Below, in pieces: positions 12,329 to 23,205 of a DNA stretch of 64,000 nt. Where the stretch lies: contig MU385738.1 of the NCBI GenBank assembly GCA_022497155.1, positions 372,001-436,000 on the forward strand, read 5' to 3'. The notes beneath the pieces are model-generated. The model ran no database searches, was not told where the DNA came from, and saw nothing but the letters and a program-made list of their open reading frames with translations. Positions within the stretch are counted from its first letter, which is position 1, and each line of letters begins with the position of its first letter. A program made the position numbers and the translations under genes. The DNA comes from Whalleya microplaca. Taxonomy: Eukaryota > Ascomycota > Sordariomycetes > Xylariales > Xylariaceae.

Positions 12329-14456
12329 CGATACGAATAAACGACGCCATCTGTAGTTCATGCTTATTCCGATAAGCAGTGTGAACAGCTTTAAGTATAT
12401 GTAGGAAAAAGATAAGGTATACCTTAGGTTGTCGAGCGATTCTTAGGTAGGAATAGGTACTTGGGTGAACCATACTCCGTATGTACAAGTATAAGCTACC
12501 CTGCCTAGCTTACTCGTGGCGTAAGTATGCACGTCTAATATATATTGATACATGCACAATATGTAGGGATATGAGAATGTCGGCGTTTGCATTACATCAT
12601 CAGTATGTAAAGCTTCGGGTCACGAACTGGCGGTTTACCTTGAGGTTATGTACATTGCATACATTGCAATTCTGTACCTGACTTCGTGGCGTTGGATGTA
12701 CATCGCCTTTGTTCTGTAGGATGGCGCGCAGCTTGGGCTTATTTTAGCGACTGCAGTGATCATTGCTGATCCTGTGCCTGTTCCTGTTCCTGTCTGTGTT
12801 CCACGTCTTTTTTCTGATATCCAACAGCATATACACAGGTAAGATGTGATGTCGTCTTCATCTATCCCGTAATGTCACAAGATAAGTTGAGATAGCGACA
12901 TGAGAGATTACCTAGTTCTTCTCTCCTCTTATACCCTTTTCCCTTCCCCTCTTCTCGAGTGGCACCGTCGGCAACTCATGGCACGGCAACTTATGCCTTA
13001 GGTATGCACGACGCTGATGAATGCCCTGCTGGTCATGTTGCACGACGGCGGCAATGCATGATGCAAGGTCGGAATTCCCATCCACATCCCCATCCATCTA
13101 AGACAAGACAAGTTAAAGACAAGACAAAGGAGAGACAACGCAAGATAAGACAACCGATTATCTACCTATCGCTATCCCGAGTACAATTACAAGTTTCATT
13201 TCCTTTATTTCTTCCTATTACGCGCGCTTATATAATTATATAAGTCCACGATAACAGCTCGCCTTTTTTTAGGCACATGTTTCTCCATCTTATCACCCCG
13301 TCTGCCCGTCTGCCTGTCTGCCCATTGGACCCAGTGAAAGCTCATCGTTGCCTCTTCCATTCGAGACGGCGGTCAGGTATACTAACATATGATGGAGCAA
13401 ACAGCATGATGGGATAGTGCGAGTGTCTGTTGGGGCTTCTATTGGGGCCTCTTCATCTCATCCACCGTTTCTTTTCCTACATACATACATACACACATAC
13501 ATACATAGGTAGCCAGTCTACCACCACTTACTAATACAGTACCACATCGCATCGACGACACCTACCATGCTTGTACGTGTATCGTCTTACTCAGGACCCT
13601 TTTCTCCAGCCGGTGTTGCATCTACGTGCGTACACGACTACATACTACGTATTGTGTATTGTACTACATGTGCAACATACAACATATTTGGGGTTAAAAG
13701 CAACCAACAGGACACTTCGACAAGGCCAGCAGTCAACAAGTTCCGACCAACAGTTTCTCTGTCTGAACTTGTTTGCAGCCGGGGAAGAGAGGTATGTACA
13801 TATATTTGGGCCACCACCCCGTCTGGCAGTCCAACCGTCCACCGCCATTCCAGCGCATTTGTTTACCCTTGACAGCGGGTGACAGGCCGGCGCAAGGTAC
13901 GGGTGAACTGTGAACGGTGACCAAGTGACTGCCCGTACAATTGTGTTGCGGGTACCAGGCTTGGCAAATCGGACGGGGATGACGGGGGGTTGCTGGACCG
14001 CTGGCGTCTCCAAGCTTACAGGCCAACAGGATGGGTGACAGGGGCCCGACAGGTTCGACAGGGGTCTGACAAGGGCATATGCATGTCTTCCAGTGATCCA
14101 CCAGCTTTAGCACAAGCTCCCGCCCCCCCAAACCAGCCAAACCAGCTACAAGGTACAAAGTATATGCCCACCAACCCAGCCAACCATGTCATTTCAGCCA
14201 TTTCATCCCTTTCCGACTCGCCAACGAAAAAAAGATAGAAAAAAAATAAGAAGAAAATTGTGAAAATATTGCTCCAATCAGCCAACTGCCAAAAGCCGGG
14301 TCCGCAGCATGACCCAGTCATCCAAACCACAAGGCCAAGGCCCCTAAGTTAGGGTCATGCTAAGGACGACAACGAGCAGGGGTCTGACGGGTACATATGT
14401 ACATTGGAGAAAAGAAGACAGATGCGCGAGGGCTCGAGCTGTGCGCTACGGATGGT

Positions 14457-14492
14457 GCAACTGGCGCAACTGGTGCAACTGGTGCAACTGCG
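14457..14492. repeat. 9-bp tandem repeat (GCAACTGGT-like)
   Basis: About four imperfect copies of GCAACTGGT/C lie in tandem. Confidence 0.8.
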
Positions 14493-14542
14493 ACTGGTGG
14501 TGCTGCAGTTCCTTCTTGTTTTGTGTTTCCTGACACCCATGC

Positions 14543-14578
14543 AATGCCCCATGTAATGCCCCATGTAATGCCCCATGT
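14543..14578. repeat. 12-bp tandem repeat, three copies of AATGCCCCATGT
   Basis: Three consecutive perfect copies are followed by the palindromic run ACATCTGTACATATGTACAT. Confidence 0.9.
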
Positions 14579-15315
14579 ACATCTGTACATATGTACATAG
14601 TAAAGCGCAGGCACCCCGGTACGCACCCTGGCCCGTATGTACTGTGGTACGTAGCATATCCCTGCAGGCCTTGTAGCCCTTGTCAGGTCAAGTGAGATGC
14701 CGTTGCCTGCCTACATGCTCCAATGCTACCTCCAATGCTACCCTTACGCATACCCCGGTCACGCCAGTAATACATTTCCCATTCCTCCTGTTCTGCCTTC
14801 CGCTTCTTAATTTTTTTTCGTTTTGCAACATACACGCAGGCTTCGTACACATGCCCAAATTACCCGTCCATCTCAAACCTTCCCCCCCTCAACCCCCAAA
14901 CTGCACGAACTGGCCTGCCTGGGCGAAAGCAAGTCCTGCTCACTATCGTCACCTTCGTCGTCTTATCGGTACATACTGTCTGACTTCCTCCTACCTATTC
15001 ATCTAGCCATCTATCCGTCTGTCTATCTAGAGTTTCATGAACTTAGCGTGTTTCGAGTTTCGAATTTAGCCGTGAGAGGTAGAGAGAAGGATAGACGACG
15101 CCTACGACGACCAACGACGACTACGCCGGGCTGACTGCCTCACTACGTAATATATTACGCATCAATAATTATAATCTGTTCGACGCAGTAATCCTAGGGT
15201 GCTTTTTCTTTCCGCCTGATAGCTCGGTAGAACATCCTGAACATCCTTATCACACCTACAGGTAGGGTACTGTGTGTGTGCCGCCTAGGTGGGTGAATAA
15301 ACATTGGGCGCCGCC

Positions 15316-18300
15316 ATGGATTCGAGACAACCGCCACCGCAGCTCCCCTTTGCTCGCAACGCTGCATCACCACCGTATGGGCGATCGCCCTTTCCTCCAG
15401 CCCCGACCTCGACGTCGACGGCACCGCCTGCGACGTCCTCTCCCTACCCGCCCTCACATCCTGCATCGGCAAGCCCTGCTGCTGGCGCCGCATACCACGA
15501 CCACCAGCGACGGCCGTCCGATACAAATCCTTTCTATCCCCAGTCGAGACAGCCGCCGTATGCGCCCGAGCCCACCTCACATCCTGCGCCGTCCCATTCA
15601 CGGCACCAAAGCGCCTCCTCCATCAATGCGTCTCTGAATCGCAAGATGCCTCCGCCCTCACCGCCTCAACACCCGGCGCAACAGCAGCCCCCACCGCCGC
15701 AGCAGCATCAGATGGGCCATTATGGCGGTCCGCCCGCCCCGAGAGCTCCACCTGTGAACCTCGGCCACCCGAGCGCTTTTCCCTCGGGCCGAGAGCTTCC
15801 TGCGCTTAACTCGATACCGCGCACGGGGAGTACTGGAGGAAGCATGTCGATATCATCAATGCTTGGTGGGCCTCCTGCGCCTCGAGAGCCGACCCCAGGC
15901 CATCCAGGCCATCCAACGGCCTTCCCGCCTCCCGTAACCAGTGCAGCCGCTGTCTCGGGGCCCCCATATGCTGCTTCCGTGCATGCGTCACCGAGGATGC
16001 AGAATGCAAACGAATATGGTCCCTATGGCAGGAGACCGCAAACGCCCGAGCAAGGTAGACCGTTTGATGCGAGGGATCCCAGAGGTAGCGCCGCGGGGTC
16101 TCCGCCGCAGGGCATGTATGGAACCCCTGAGTTAGCTAGATATGGTACGCCGCACGCCTACCAACCGCGAGGACCTCCGATGCCGCCAGCAGAGGAGAGG
16201 AGAGAACCGCCAGGACGGATGTCTACAGCTAGTGTGCCACCTAGGCCGAGTAGCCAGCCGAGGTCCTATCACGGCATGCCGCAGCCGCAGAGATCTATGG
16301 ATATGGGGAGAGGGCCCCCTCCTGGTGAACCCATGTATATTAGACGAGAGGAGCCGCGACCACCTGGACCACCGGAATACAACCCAGAGCGGCCGCCTCG
16401 AGCCATGCACTATGAAGAACAACGTCGCTTTGTATCAGAGCGAGAAGTGAGGGAGCACATGAATAGGGAGGCGGAGTTCCGAGAGAGGGAGCGAAGAGAA
16501 AGGGAACGGATGCAATTTGAAGAGCAACGACCTTTTATGGCCGAGAGGGAACGGATCGAGAGGGATCTCGAGCGGGAGCGTGAGAGGGAGAGGGAGATGG
16601 ACCTGCGTGAGAGGGCTAGGAGAGAAAGGACCACTTCTGACCCCAGCCGGCCTCCAGGCCAACATCCCCCAGAATTCGCTCCTCAGGCGATTGCAAGACA
16701 GCCACCGCCGTATGGAAGGCCTGACCCTCGAGATCCAGCAGCCTGGCAGCGGCCTGGCTATGACCAACCCTATGGTCAGCCTTATCCTGGCCAGCGGCCA
16801 AACGAATTCCCTGCGACAACTGCGCCGCCATATGGAGCACCTCCTGTCTATGCGCAGCCTCCACCTGAGCGCTTCGCGCCCACCGGGCCACCCCCTCATG
16901 TGGTATCCGTGGGCCAGCCGGGACCGCCGCCTGGGCATCCATTCGAATCCCCCGACAGGCACCGATTTACTCAGGTTCATCCTCAGCAACAGCAGCCGCC
17001 GCCTGCGGCGCATCGAGGCCGACCTGTGGAGGAAGGCCCCCCTCCGCCCTCACTCGCGTATAATGGGGGGCCTGGTGCAGCGGCGTTTGAGGCAGGCAGG
17101 CCTCGTCATCTGGAAGAGGGCCATGGCCCCGCTGGGCATCAGCGGGGCTTTCTCGGGCCCCAGGAGATCAACCGCAAGGGGCGGGTGTCTCCGTTGCCGC
17201 AGGCAGTGCAAGGCGCCCAGCCCCTGTTGCAGGGCCCCGCCGGCGAGCCTGGGATTAAGAGTGAATTTGGCCGTATGTTCTCCGGCATAGGAAGCGGTGT
17301 TCGCGGTCTTGGTGTCTCTAGCCCAGTGCCTGCCGGCGCACAAGTCCCATTCTCCAATGCAAGCCTTGTGCGACGTGATGATGTTGAGCCATCCGGTCAG
17401 GAGCCGGTTCCCGACCCACCTGCAAAGACGACGGCGAGAGGGAAACGGAGAAAGGCCAAGGACGATGATAGTAAAGGTGATGATGATAGTACTGGTAGGA
17501 TCACGCCGGTTGGTCGGGCGAAACGTACTAAGACCCATGCTCATCACCACCATCACCAGTAAGTACCAAACCTATGTGTATATAGTTCCCCCAATATTCA
17601 TTATGAACCTTGTTTAGTCATCATCACCACCATCACCATGGCCCCGAGCGAACAACTTCACCGCTCCAACAAATGGCCAATGGCCTGCTCAAGAATGCCA
17701 AGACAGGCACAACGATCCCTTCCCCAACAGGCAAAGATTTAGCTCTTACTCACCACCATCAACCCCCTAGGTCGACCGCAACTTCGACCTCCAAACCCGC
17801 GGCGCCGGGCTCCACTATAGTACCGAGAACAAAACAGAAGATCTCCTCCCAGGCCGTTCTCGACAGCGTCGCCGACCGGCCGCGAAAACACCTTGGCGAT
17901 GTCGTCTACCAAGTATCCTTGAAACCCGCAAAGCTAGAGTCGACGAGTCATTCTAAATTTGGCTACTCGACCACCCCGCGCCCGCTACCCATGGATACGA
18001 TTAAAGACAACGAGAACTCGACCCTGACGGTCAAGATCCCGCGTGTACACCTGACCCCGGTCGCCCGCGAGGAAACCACATCCCGCCGGGCCGTCTGGGG
18101 CACGGACGTCTATACCGATGACTCGGATGTGGTCGCGGCTTGTATACACGCAGGATGGATCCGGGGCGAATGGGCCGATGATGTCGATGTGGATCTGCTA
18201 GATCTATATAAGTCCACTACTACAACATCAAAGAAGCAGCGTGGAGCTGCATCCGCGCCACAAGTCGAGCAGCCACAGCTCGAAGTGCTCACCTCGCCGC

Positions 18301-18833
18301 CACCATCTGGACCCGTCCATGTCCCTCAGGATCGCGATCTACACGTAACGTTGTTGATCCTCCCAGCTCTTGAAAAATATGCTAGCTCGACACGATACGG
18401 TATCAAGAGCCGCGAGTTCGGCGGCACATATAACGGACGCAAGGCGGTCCACGACGGCATCTCCTTCATGATAACAAGCGTGCGGTGGGTGGACGGCGCC
18501 GCGCCCCAGAGTCGATTGCGAGGCAAAGCTAGGCGTGAGCGCATCCGCAAGGCCATGAGCGAGGTTAACCGTAGCATGGTGGTCGACCTGGGCGAGAAGG
18601 AGATGATGGGGAAAACGGCTGCGGCCAAGGAGAGGCAGCACGCGCGGGGTGACGGCGATAAAGAGAACCGGCCCCTCAGCGTACCGAACTCGAGCCGCTC
18701 GTCGCCTAGGGTTCAGGCCGCAGATAGCGGTAACGCCGAGGTCAGGGAGAAGAGCGACTCGTCGGCGGAAAAGACACGGCGGGATCCGGATCAGCGCGAG
18801 GAAGAGAAAGGTGGTCCGGGAGGCTCCGCGTAG
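15316..18833 (+). CDS. RXT3: Rxt3-family subunit of the Rpd3L histone deacetylase complex
   Basis: The nuclear co-repressor subunit spans two exons, 15316-17558 and 17618-18833 (1152 aa). The start is the ATG at 15316 in a perfect GCCGCCATGG context. Residues 1 to about 365 are Pro/Gln-rich and presumably disordered. Residues ~370-440 form a highly charged Arg/Glu helix. Residues ~440-740 are again Pro-rich. A basic patch (ARGKRRKAK) precedes a His run that spans the intron. The conserved Rxt3 domain lies at residues ~835-1040, with GDVVYQ, TDDSDVVAACIHAGWIRG and ISFMITSVRWV. The tail is charged. Yeast Rxt3 is much shorter; long Pro-rich N-termini are usual in filamentous fungi. The intron 17559-17617 (GTAAGT...TAG) joins CA|T within a run of 13 His codons. 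Long antisense ORFs across the locus are GC-driven shadows. Confidence 0.9.
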
Positions 18834-20396
18834 GCATGGCCTGCCTCTACGTACATAAGTATACAGAAGGAGAGGGTACATAAGAACGATACGAGGTATA
18901 TACTGTACGAGAAATCATTACGAAGGAGGGGAAAGCAAGAAAGCATGCTAGCGAGCAAGACAGAACGAAGAATAGGAGCCTACGGGTGGACGGATGGACA
19001 AACAGCCACATACGGGACTTGTACAGTACTAGTACTTAAAAACAAGAGAGAGTAAGAGTAAGGGGCCTATGAAGGGCTTCTTACCAGGCAGGCATTGTTA
19101 TTATTACTGCTGCTGTACGTCTCAAAACGCCACGCCGCGTTGCTGGAATACCACACTACATAACAAATACTTGCATACATACATGGGCTCACGTGCGTTA
19201 CGGGTTACGGGTTGGGGGATGTGCTTTGAGAGATACCTAGCTGCTTTGCGAGCCAGCCAGCCAGCCTTCTTGCTCGCTTGCTTGCTTGTATACTTTACCT
19301 ACCTACATCTATATATACCTACGTGTATACATACCTACTAGCTACGTATTTATCCGACGATATCTATCTATCTACATAACAACAGCTTACCTGCCCATGA
19401 CGTACGGCTAGAGGTGGTGTGCGGTCTTGCTTAGTTAGCTACGTGGGTTAGCTACGTAGTTGCATATCTAGATATCTAGATATGAGCATAGCGTGGCATT
19501 TCTGAGAAATGTACGATGAACAGATGAACGAATCGGAATATATATATATATATGTGTGTGTGTGAACTTAATGTACAGGTGTATGTTTACATCAAATATA
19601 CAATTTATGTACATATGTATTAAATATATGGATACTATATACTCGGGCAGTAAGTCACTTTATACCGAGCAGGAATTCTGATCTAATCTTCTCTATTTTA
19701 TCGTTTGTCAGTTGCGTAAACCGTATAGGCTAGCATGGATAGCTTTCTTCGAATCTCAGTCCAGGCAAGAGAGCTGGGCTCAGACATCCAAGTAAGCGGT
19801 GGATGAGACAGGCGGGTTTAGGGTCAGGGGTATATCCAAAGGGGTATCTCGTGATCTCGTTGCAGGGCGTTGGTTCATGTTGCGGAGGACTGAATGGGAT
19901 GGAAGCCTCGTGTTGTGGTTCGTTGTTCGTGGTCGATCGACTGGATGACTGCTGGATGAGTCCTTGCGCCCTCTTTGATATAAAGGGCTCGCGTGCTGCT
20001 TGTTTTCAGCGGAGAATTTAGAATGGCTAGTGCTGCCTCGAGATGGAACTTGAGATCGTTCTGCTGAGCGCAGGTGGCGTGGTGAAGAGGCGTGGCGAAG
20101 ACATCCATTGGGGGAACCGGTCCGCGGGAGGTGTGGTAGGTATGTCCTGAGCGATATCGCACATTCAACTCATTGTCGCAATCGTATCCTACACTGCTAA
20201 TCACACTAGCGATACGACACAGAACCAACCAGGCCAGAAAGGGCTCGTAAGTCCAAGCCAGCCTAGCTTAGTCCAGAGCACCTCGTCGACCTCCGGCCAA
20301 CCCGGCTCAACGGCGAACGCACTCCGTACCCCAATCCCAATCCCAACTCCATAAACCGCACTTGTCATCGCCCAACTCGACAGCACCAGTACCACC
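18834..20396. other. intergenic between convergent genes
   Basis: The 3' flank of RXT3 has TACCTACC and CTTGCTTG runs, a TATCTAGATATCTAGATA palindrome near 19465 and (TA)n(TG)n near 19541-19563. Antisense ORFs at 19875-20228 and 20201-20419 are unlike anything I recognise; the second overlaps the end of SDH8 in another frame and is probably chance. Confidence 0.5.
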
Positions 20397-20849
20397 CTAG
20401 AAATCCGTAACCCGCCCATTAAAGCTATAATCGCCGGCGGGCCCCCACCTTAACGGCTCGTTCTTGGGCCCGCCGACCTCGCCCGTGCGCGGGTTGACCT
20501 CGCCCTCGAACTCGGGCGGCGCGCCCTTGCGCAGCGGCGTGCTCATGTTGCGCTCGCCTATTATCTCCCTCTCCTCGTTCCCCTCGATAGCCGGCGATGC
20601 CGCGGTGGCTACGTCGGCGGGGGAAGGGGTCGAGGTCGGGTTGAAGCCCTCCTGCGTGTTGGCCGTGCGCTGCAGGCGCTCGAACTCGGCTTGCTGCTCG
20701 GGCGGGAGGCGCGGCGGCGAGGGGAAGGAGTCGAAGGGGGAGTTGGGGTTGGAGCTGGAGGCGTGGCGGAGGGGCTGGTGGGTTCGTGGGCTGCTTAGGA
20801 TGCGCTGGGAGAGCGGCCGCGCGAGGCGGCTTATAATACGGGATGTCAT
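20397..20849 (-). CDS. SDH8: succinate dehydrogenase assembly factor 4 (SDHAF4/Sdh8), mitochondrial
   Basis: A single-exon gene encodes 150 aa, starting at MTSRIISRLARPL. The longer open frame upstream lacks a better start, and this Met begins a typical Arg/Ser-rich mitochondrial presequence. The diagnostic C-terminal block is GEVNPRTGEVGGPKNEPLRWG followed by GDYSFNGRVTDF at the stop. This motif is specific to the SDHAF4 (former DUF1674) family, which binds flavinated Sdh1 in the matrix and promotes its assembly into complex II. The middle (residues ~30-95) is low-complexity Ser/Pro. Confidence 0.93.
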   Translation of the reverse strand: MTSRIISRLARPLSQRILSSPRTHQPLRHASSSNPNSPFDSFPSPPRLPPEQQAEFERLQRTANTQEGFNPTSTPSPADVATAASPAIEGNEEREIIGERNMSTPLRKGAPPEFEGEVNPRTGEVGGPKNEPLRWGPAGDYSFNGRVTDF

Positions 20850-21561
20850 GGTGGTGGCTTGGCCTGGAAGAATTGGTGAAGGTAGGTATGTTTGAGCTAT
20901 GCGATGCTTCGGTGGTGGATGACGAGGTGAGGAGGGAGGATAGAGATCTTCGAGGTGCGATGACGGAGGGAAGGGTTCAATGTGGCAATTGAGCACGGAC
21001 TAACCTCGGCATCTGTTCTTATACCCGACAATTACGTAAGGATAAATATGCAATACTGGGTGGAAGTCAACTATCGACGTGACATGAAAGTCTATAGCAA
21101 CTTCAATGTATTTTACTACTTTTAAGTAATCAGCTAACAAGGCACAAGACGATGTTAAAAACACCATCTGTCCCACATCGTTAGCTATCATTCGGGGTTT
21201 AAATCGTATTCCCTGACGGAAATCAATATGAGAAGTATAGTGACTTAATCAGTGCAAGGTGAAGCTATAGGAAGGTGGCAGAGCCCCTTATATATACATG
21301 TATGGGCCGCGGCCATACGTAGGCCCGTACCACTCTCAGCCCTATGGTCCGTATCTGAATAGATTCTTCGCATACTAGTCAGATGATAGGGTTTCTCATG
21401 TGCGTAAACACTGGTCAAAGAGGTTTAATAAGTGGAGTTTTTCTATCGCAATCGTTACCAAGGGACATATCGAACCTATCATGCAATATAAAAGCAAGAT
21501 TAGGGACATCGTTATAGTTTTCCGTGCCTGACAATGAGTACACGATCTAGTATATACTTAT
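20850..21561. other. intergenic: SDH8 promoter side and 3' flank of the Tse2-like gene
   Basis: Both neighbouring genes are on the minus strand. No ORF or repeat can be supported here. Confidence 0.5.
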
Positions 21562-22343
21562 TTACCGATTATTGTCAGGATCTGTATTTGACGGACTCCG
21601 TCTCTTAATTGGGAAGTTGGAGTCTTCAGTAGCTTTAGGATAAGCTTTCATCCACTGATCTCGATTGAAGACTCTAGCATGCTCAGCCATGAATAAACTA
21701 ATCTTCCCGTTAAGGTCTACATTATCAGCTTGAGGTTACCATAGCACTTTCGGTGATTAGATAACAAGAGGACTTACCATCAATAGTCATTGATCTCGCT
21801 GGTTGGAGAGAGTAGTGGTCTGATCGCTCGTGAACAAGGAGTAAGTCCTCGGGTAACTCGGTTCCTAGAGAACTTGATCAGTACATATATAGGTACAATC
21901 GTTCACTCTCATATGTAGGACACGAAAGATACATATCAATACATGGCCCACAAATTAACCCACCTTCAGGGACGCCAAATACAACCATGTTCTGGCTTTT
22001 GAATCTCCAGGATACTAGAGCTTGTTGGTACGGAGAATTAGGGCGCATCGATGCACCGTTCGGGGCTGCAAAGAACATGAACCAGATAAGCACTGTCGTC
22101 TTCAATGGTTTCAATTGACGTGATAAAAAAGTACTGGTCCGCAATCATGTAGGCATCTCACTTACCCACGTATGTCGCATGGTTGAGCGCCTTGGGCTCG
22201 ACTCTTCCATTCTCGGCAAAGATATCATAAACTTCTCTCCTCTGCGGTGACCAGACCCGCAGCTTGATCTGGCGGCCATCGTTCACCCTGAATAGCTCTT
22301 TGGGAAAGCGCCTGAATGTGGCGATTAATTTAGTCGGACGCAT
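21562..22343 (-). CDS. Tse2-like ADP-ribosyltransferase toxin-domain protein
   Basis: Four exons (22166-22343, 21964-22065, 21778-21864, 21562-21716) separated by three canonical introns give 173 aa. I derived this model by matching splice signals to one frame; no single ORF covers it. Nearly the whole protein is one domain of the fungal family related to Pseudomonas Tse2 (ADPRTs_Tse2). It shows FPKELFRVNDG near the start, RRxVYDIF, then PNGASMRPNSPYQQ spanning the start of exon 2, VVFGVPEG, LPEDLLLVHERSDHYSLQP and a closing YPKATED. In bacteria this fold is an NAD-dependent toxic effector of type VI secretion. Fungal homologues are widespread and mostly uncharacterised. There is no signal peptide, so it probably acts inside the cell. 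It is divergently placed from a HET gene. The gene looks intact; activity is not shown. Confidence 0.8.
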
Positions 22344-23205
22344 GATTTATTAATGCGAAGTGTCGCTCCTGGGGTGTGGAAGAGTTATGACGGGCTTGGG
22401 GAGTTGTGAATTGAATCTTTTTCCATCTGTGTGAAGAGTTGCACAGGTCGCTATGTGGCATAGTGGGCAGTTAATGGGGGTGATGAGCAGGGGTTTATGC
22501 ACATTCCATTGGCTATCGCAGCAAACATCAAATTCGGAAGACATCATAGCTAATTTTACGTCTTCAAGTTAAGTATGTACGCAGTTGTAAATTGGTAGCA
22601 GATGGTAATGAACAACAACTCGTTCCTTTTCTCTTAGACCCAACTATAGGTACCTATTAATCAGATTGGGCAAAAATCCAGCTAGATATCCTCTCAGGGG
22701 AGGCAGGCATGTCGAGACTAGGGAGAAAAAAAAATTCAGTCCTTCCAACAATGGATTGAATTGAATTGACTCAATTCAAAGCGGTGGTGTTCTGATTTGA
22801 TTTGTTGGAAGCCCCGGTTTAACAAGTGTAAATACCACTTCATGCAGCAGGCTACAACTGAAATAACAAATCGGATTATTTTATACCAATATCTTGGAAA
22901 TGTTTCAGGCTGACTCGTCGTGAGCTGTCCAATTGGCACCATGACACGTCAGCATGACAGATATCACATACATACGGAATACTACCTACTTGACAAATGT
23001 AGTCACAACTCTTATCGAAAGCTGGAACTGCCAGCGAGATTATGCAGCCACACAGCCGCAGTGAAATTAGAACATATATTGCGGCCTCCGATTTATAGCT
23101 ACACGTAAATCTATTTTGCTATATAGAATAGACTTTTCCACTAATTGTGTACCAATTTCGATCTCATCAAACAGTACACACCAAGTACATCTGCTACGCT
23201 TTGAC
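22344..23205. promoter_or_regulatory. divergent intergenic region between the Tse2-like gene and the HET gene
   Basis: These 860 bp separate two head-to-head genes and must hold both promoters. Two ORFs of 61-68 codons show no similarity I know. An A9 run lies at 22728-22736 and a TTGAATTGAATTGACTCAATTCAAA near-palindrome near 22756-22780. No specific operator can be named. Confidence 0.4.

Larger units (their letters stand above)
9812..15315. other. 5.5 kb intergenic, microsatellite-rich, including the upstream region of RXT3
   Basis: No protein-coding gene can be supported. Several overlapping ORFs of 80-140 codons between 13.5 and 14.7 kb occupy three or more frames on both strands and look like chance reading of low-complexity sequence. 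The region is rich in simple repeats (listed separately) and in TACATAC/GTACATATGTAC runs. The last part presumably holds the promoter and leader of RXT3. Confidence 0.5.

Noticed and set aside
13567..14657. Overlapping ORFs of 80-140 codons upstream of RXT3
   Set aside because: All frames are open because of low-complexity sequence; no conserved motif and no intron logic.
16132..17556. Several long ORFs on both strands inside RXT3
   Set aside because: They arise from repetitive Pro/Arg-rich coding sequence; only the frame from 15316 has the Rxt3 domain and a proper intron.
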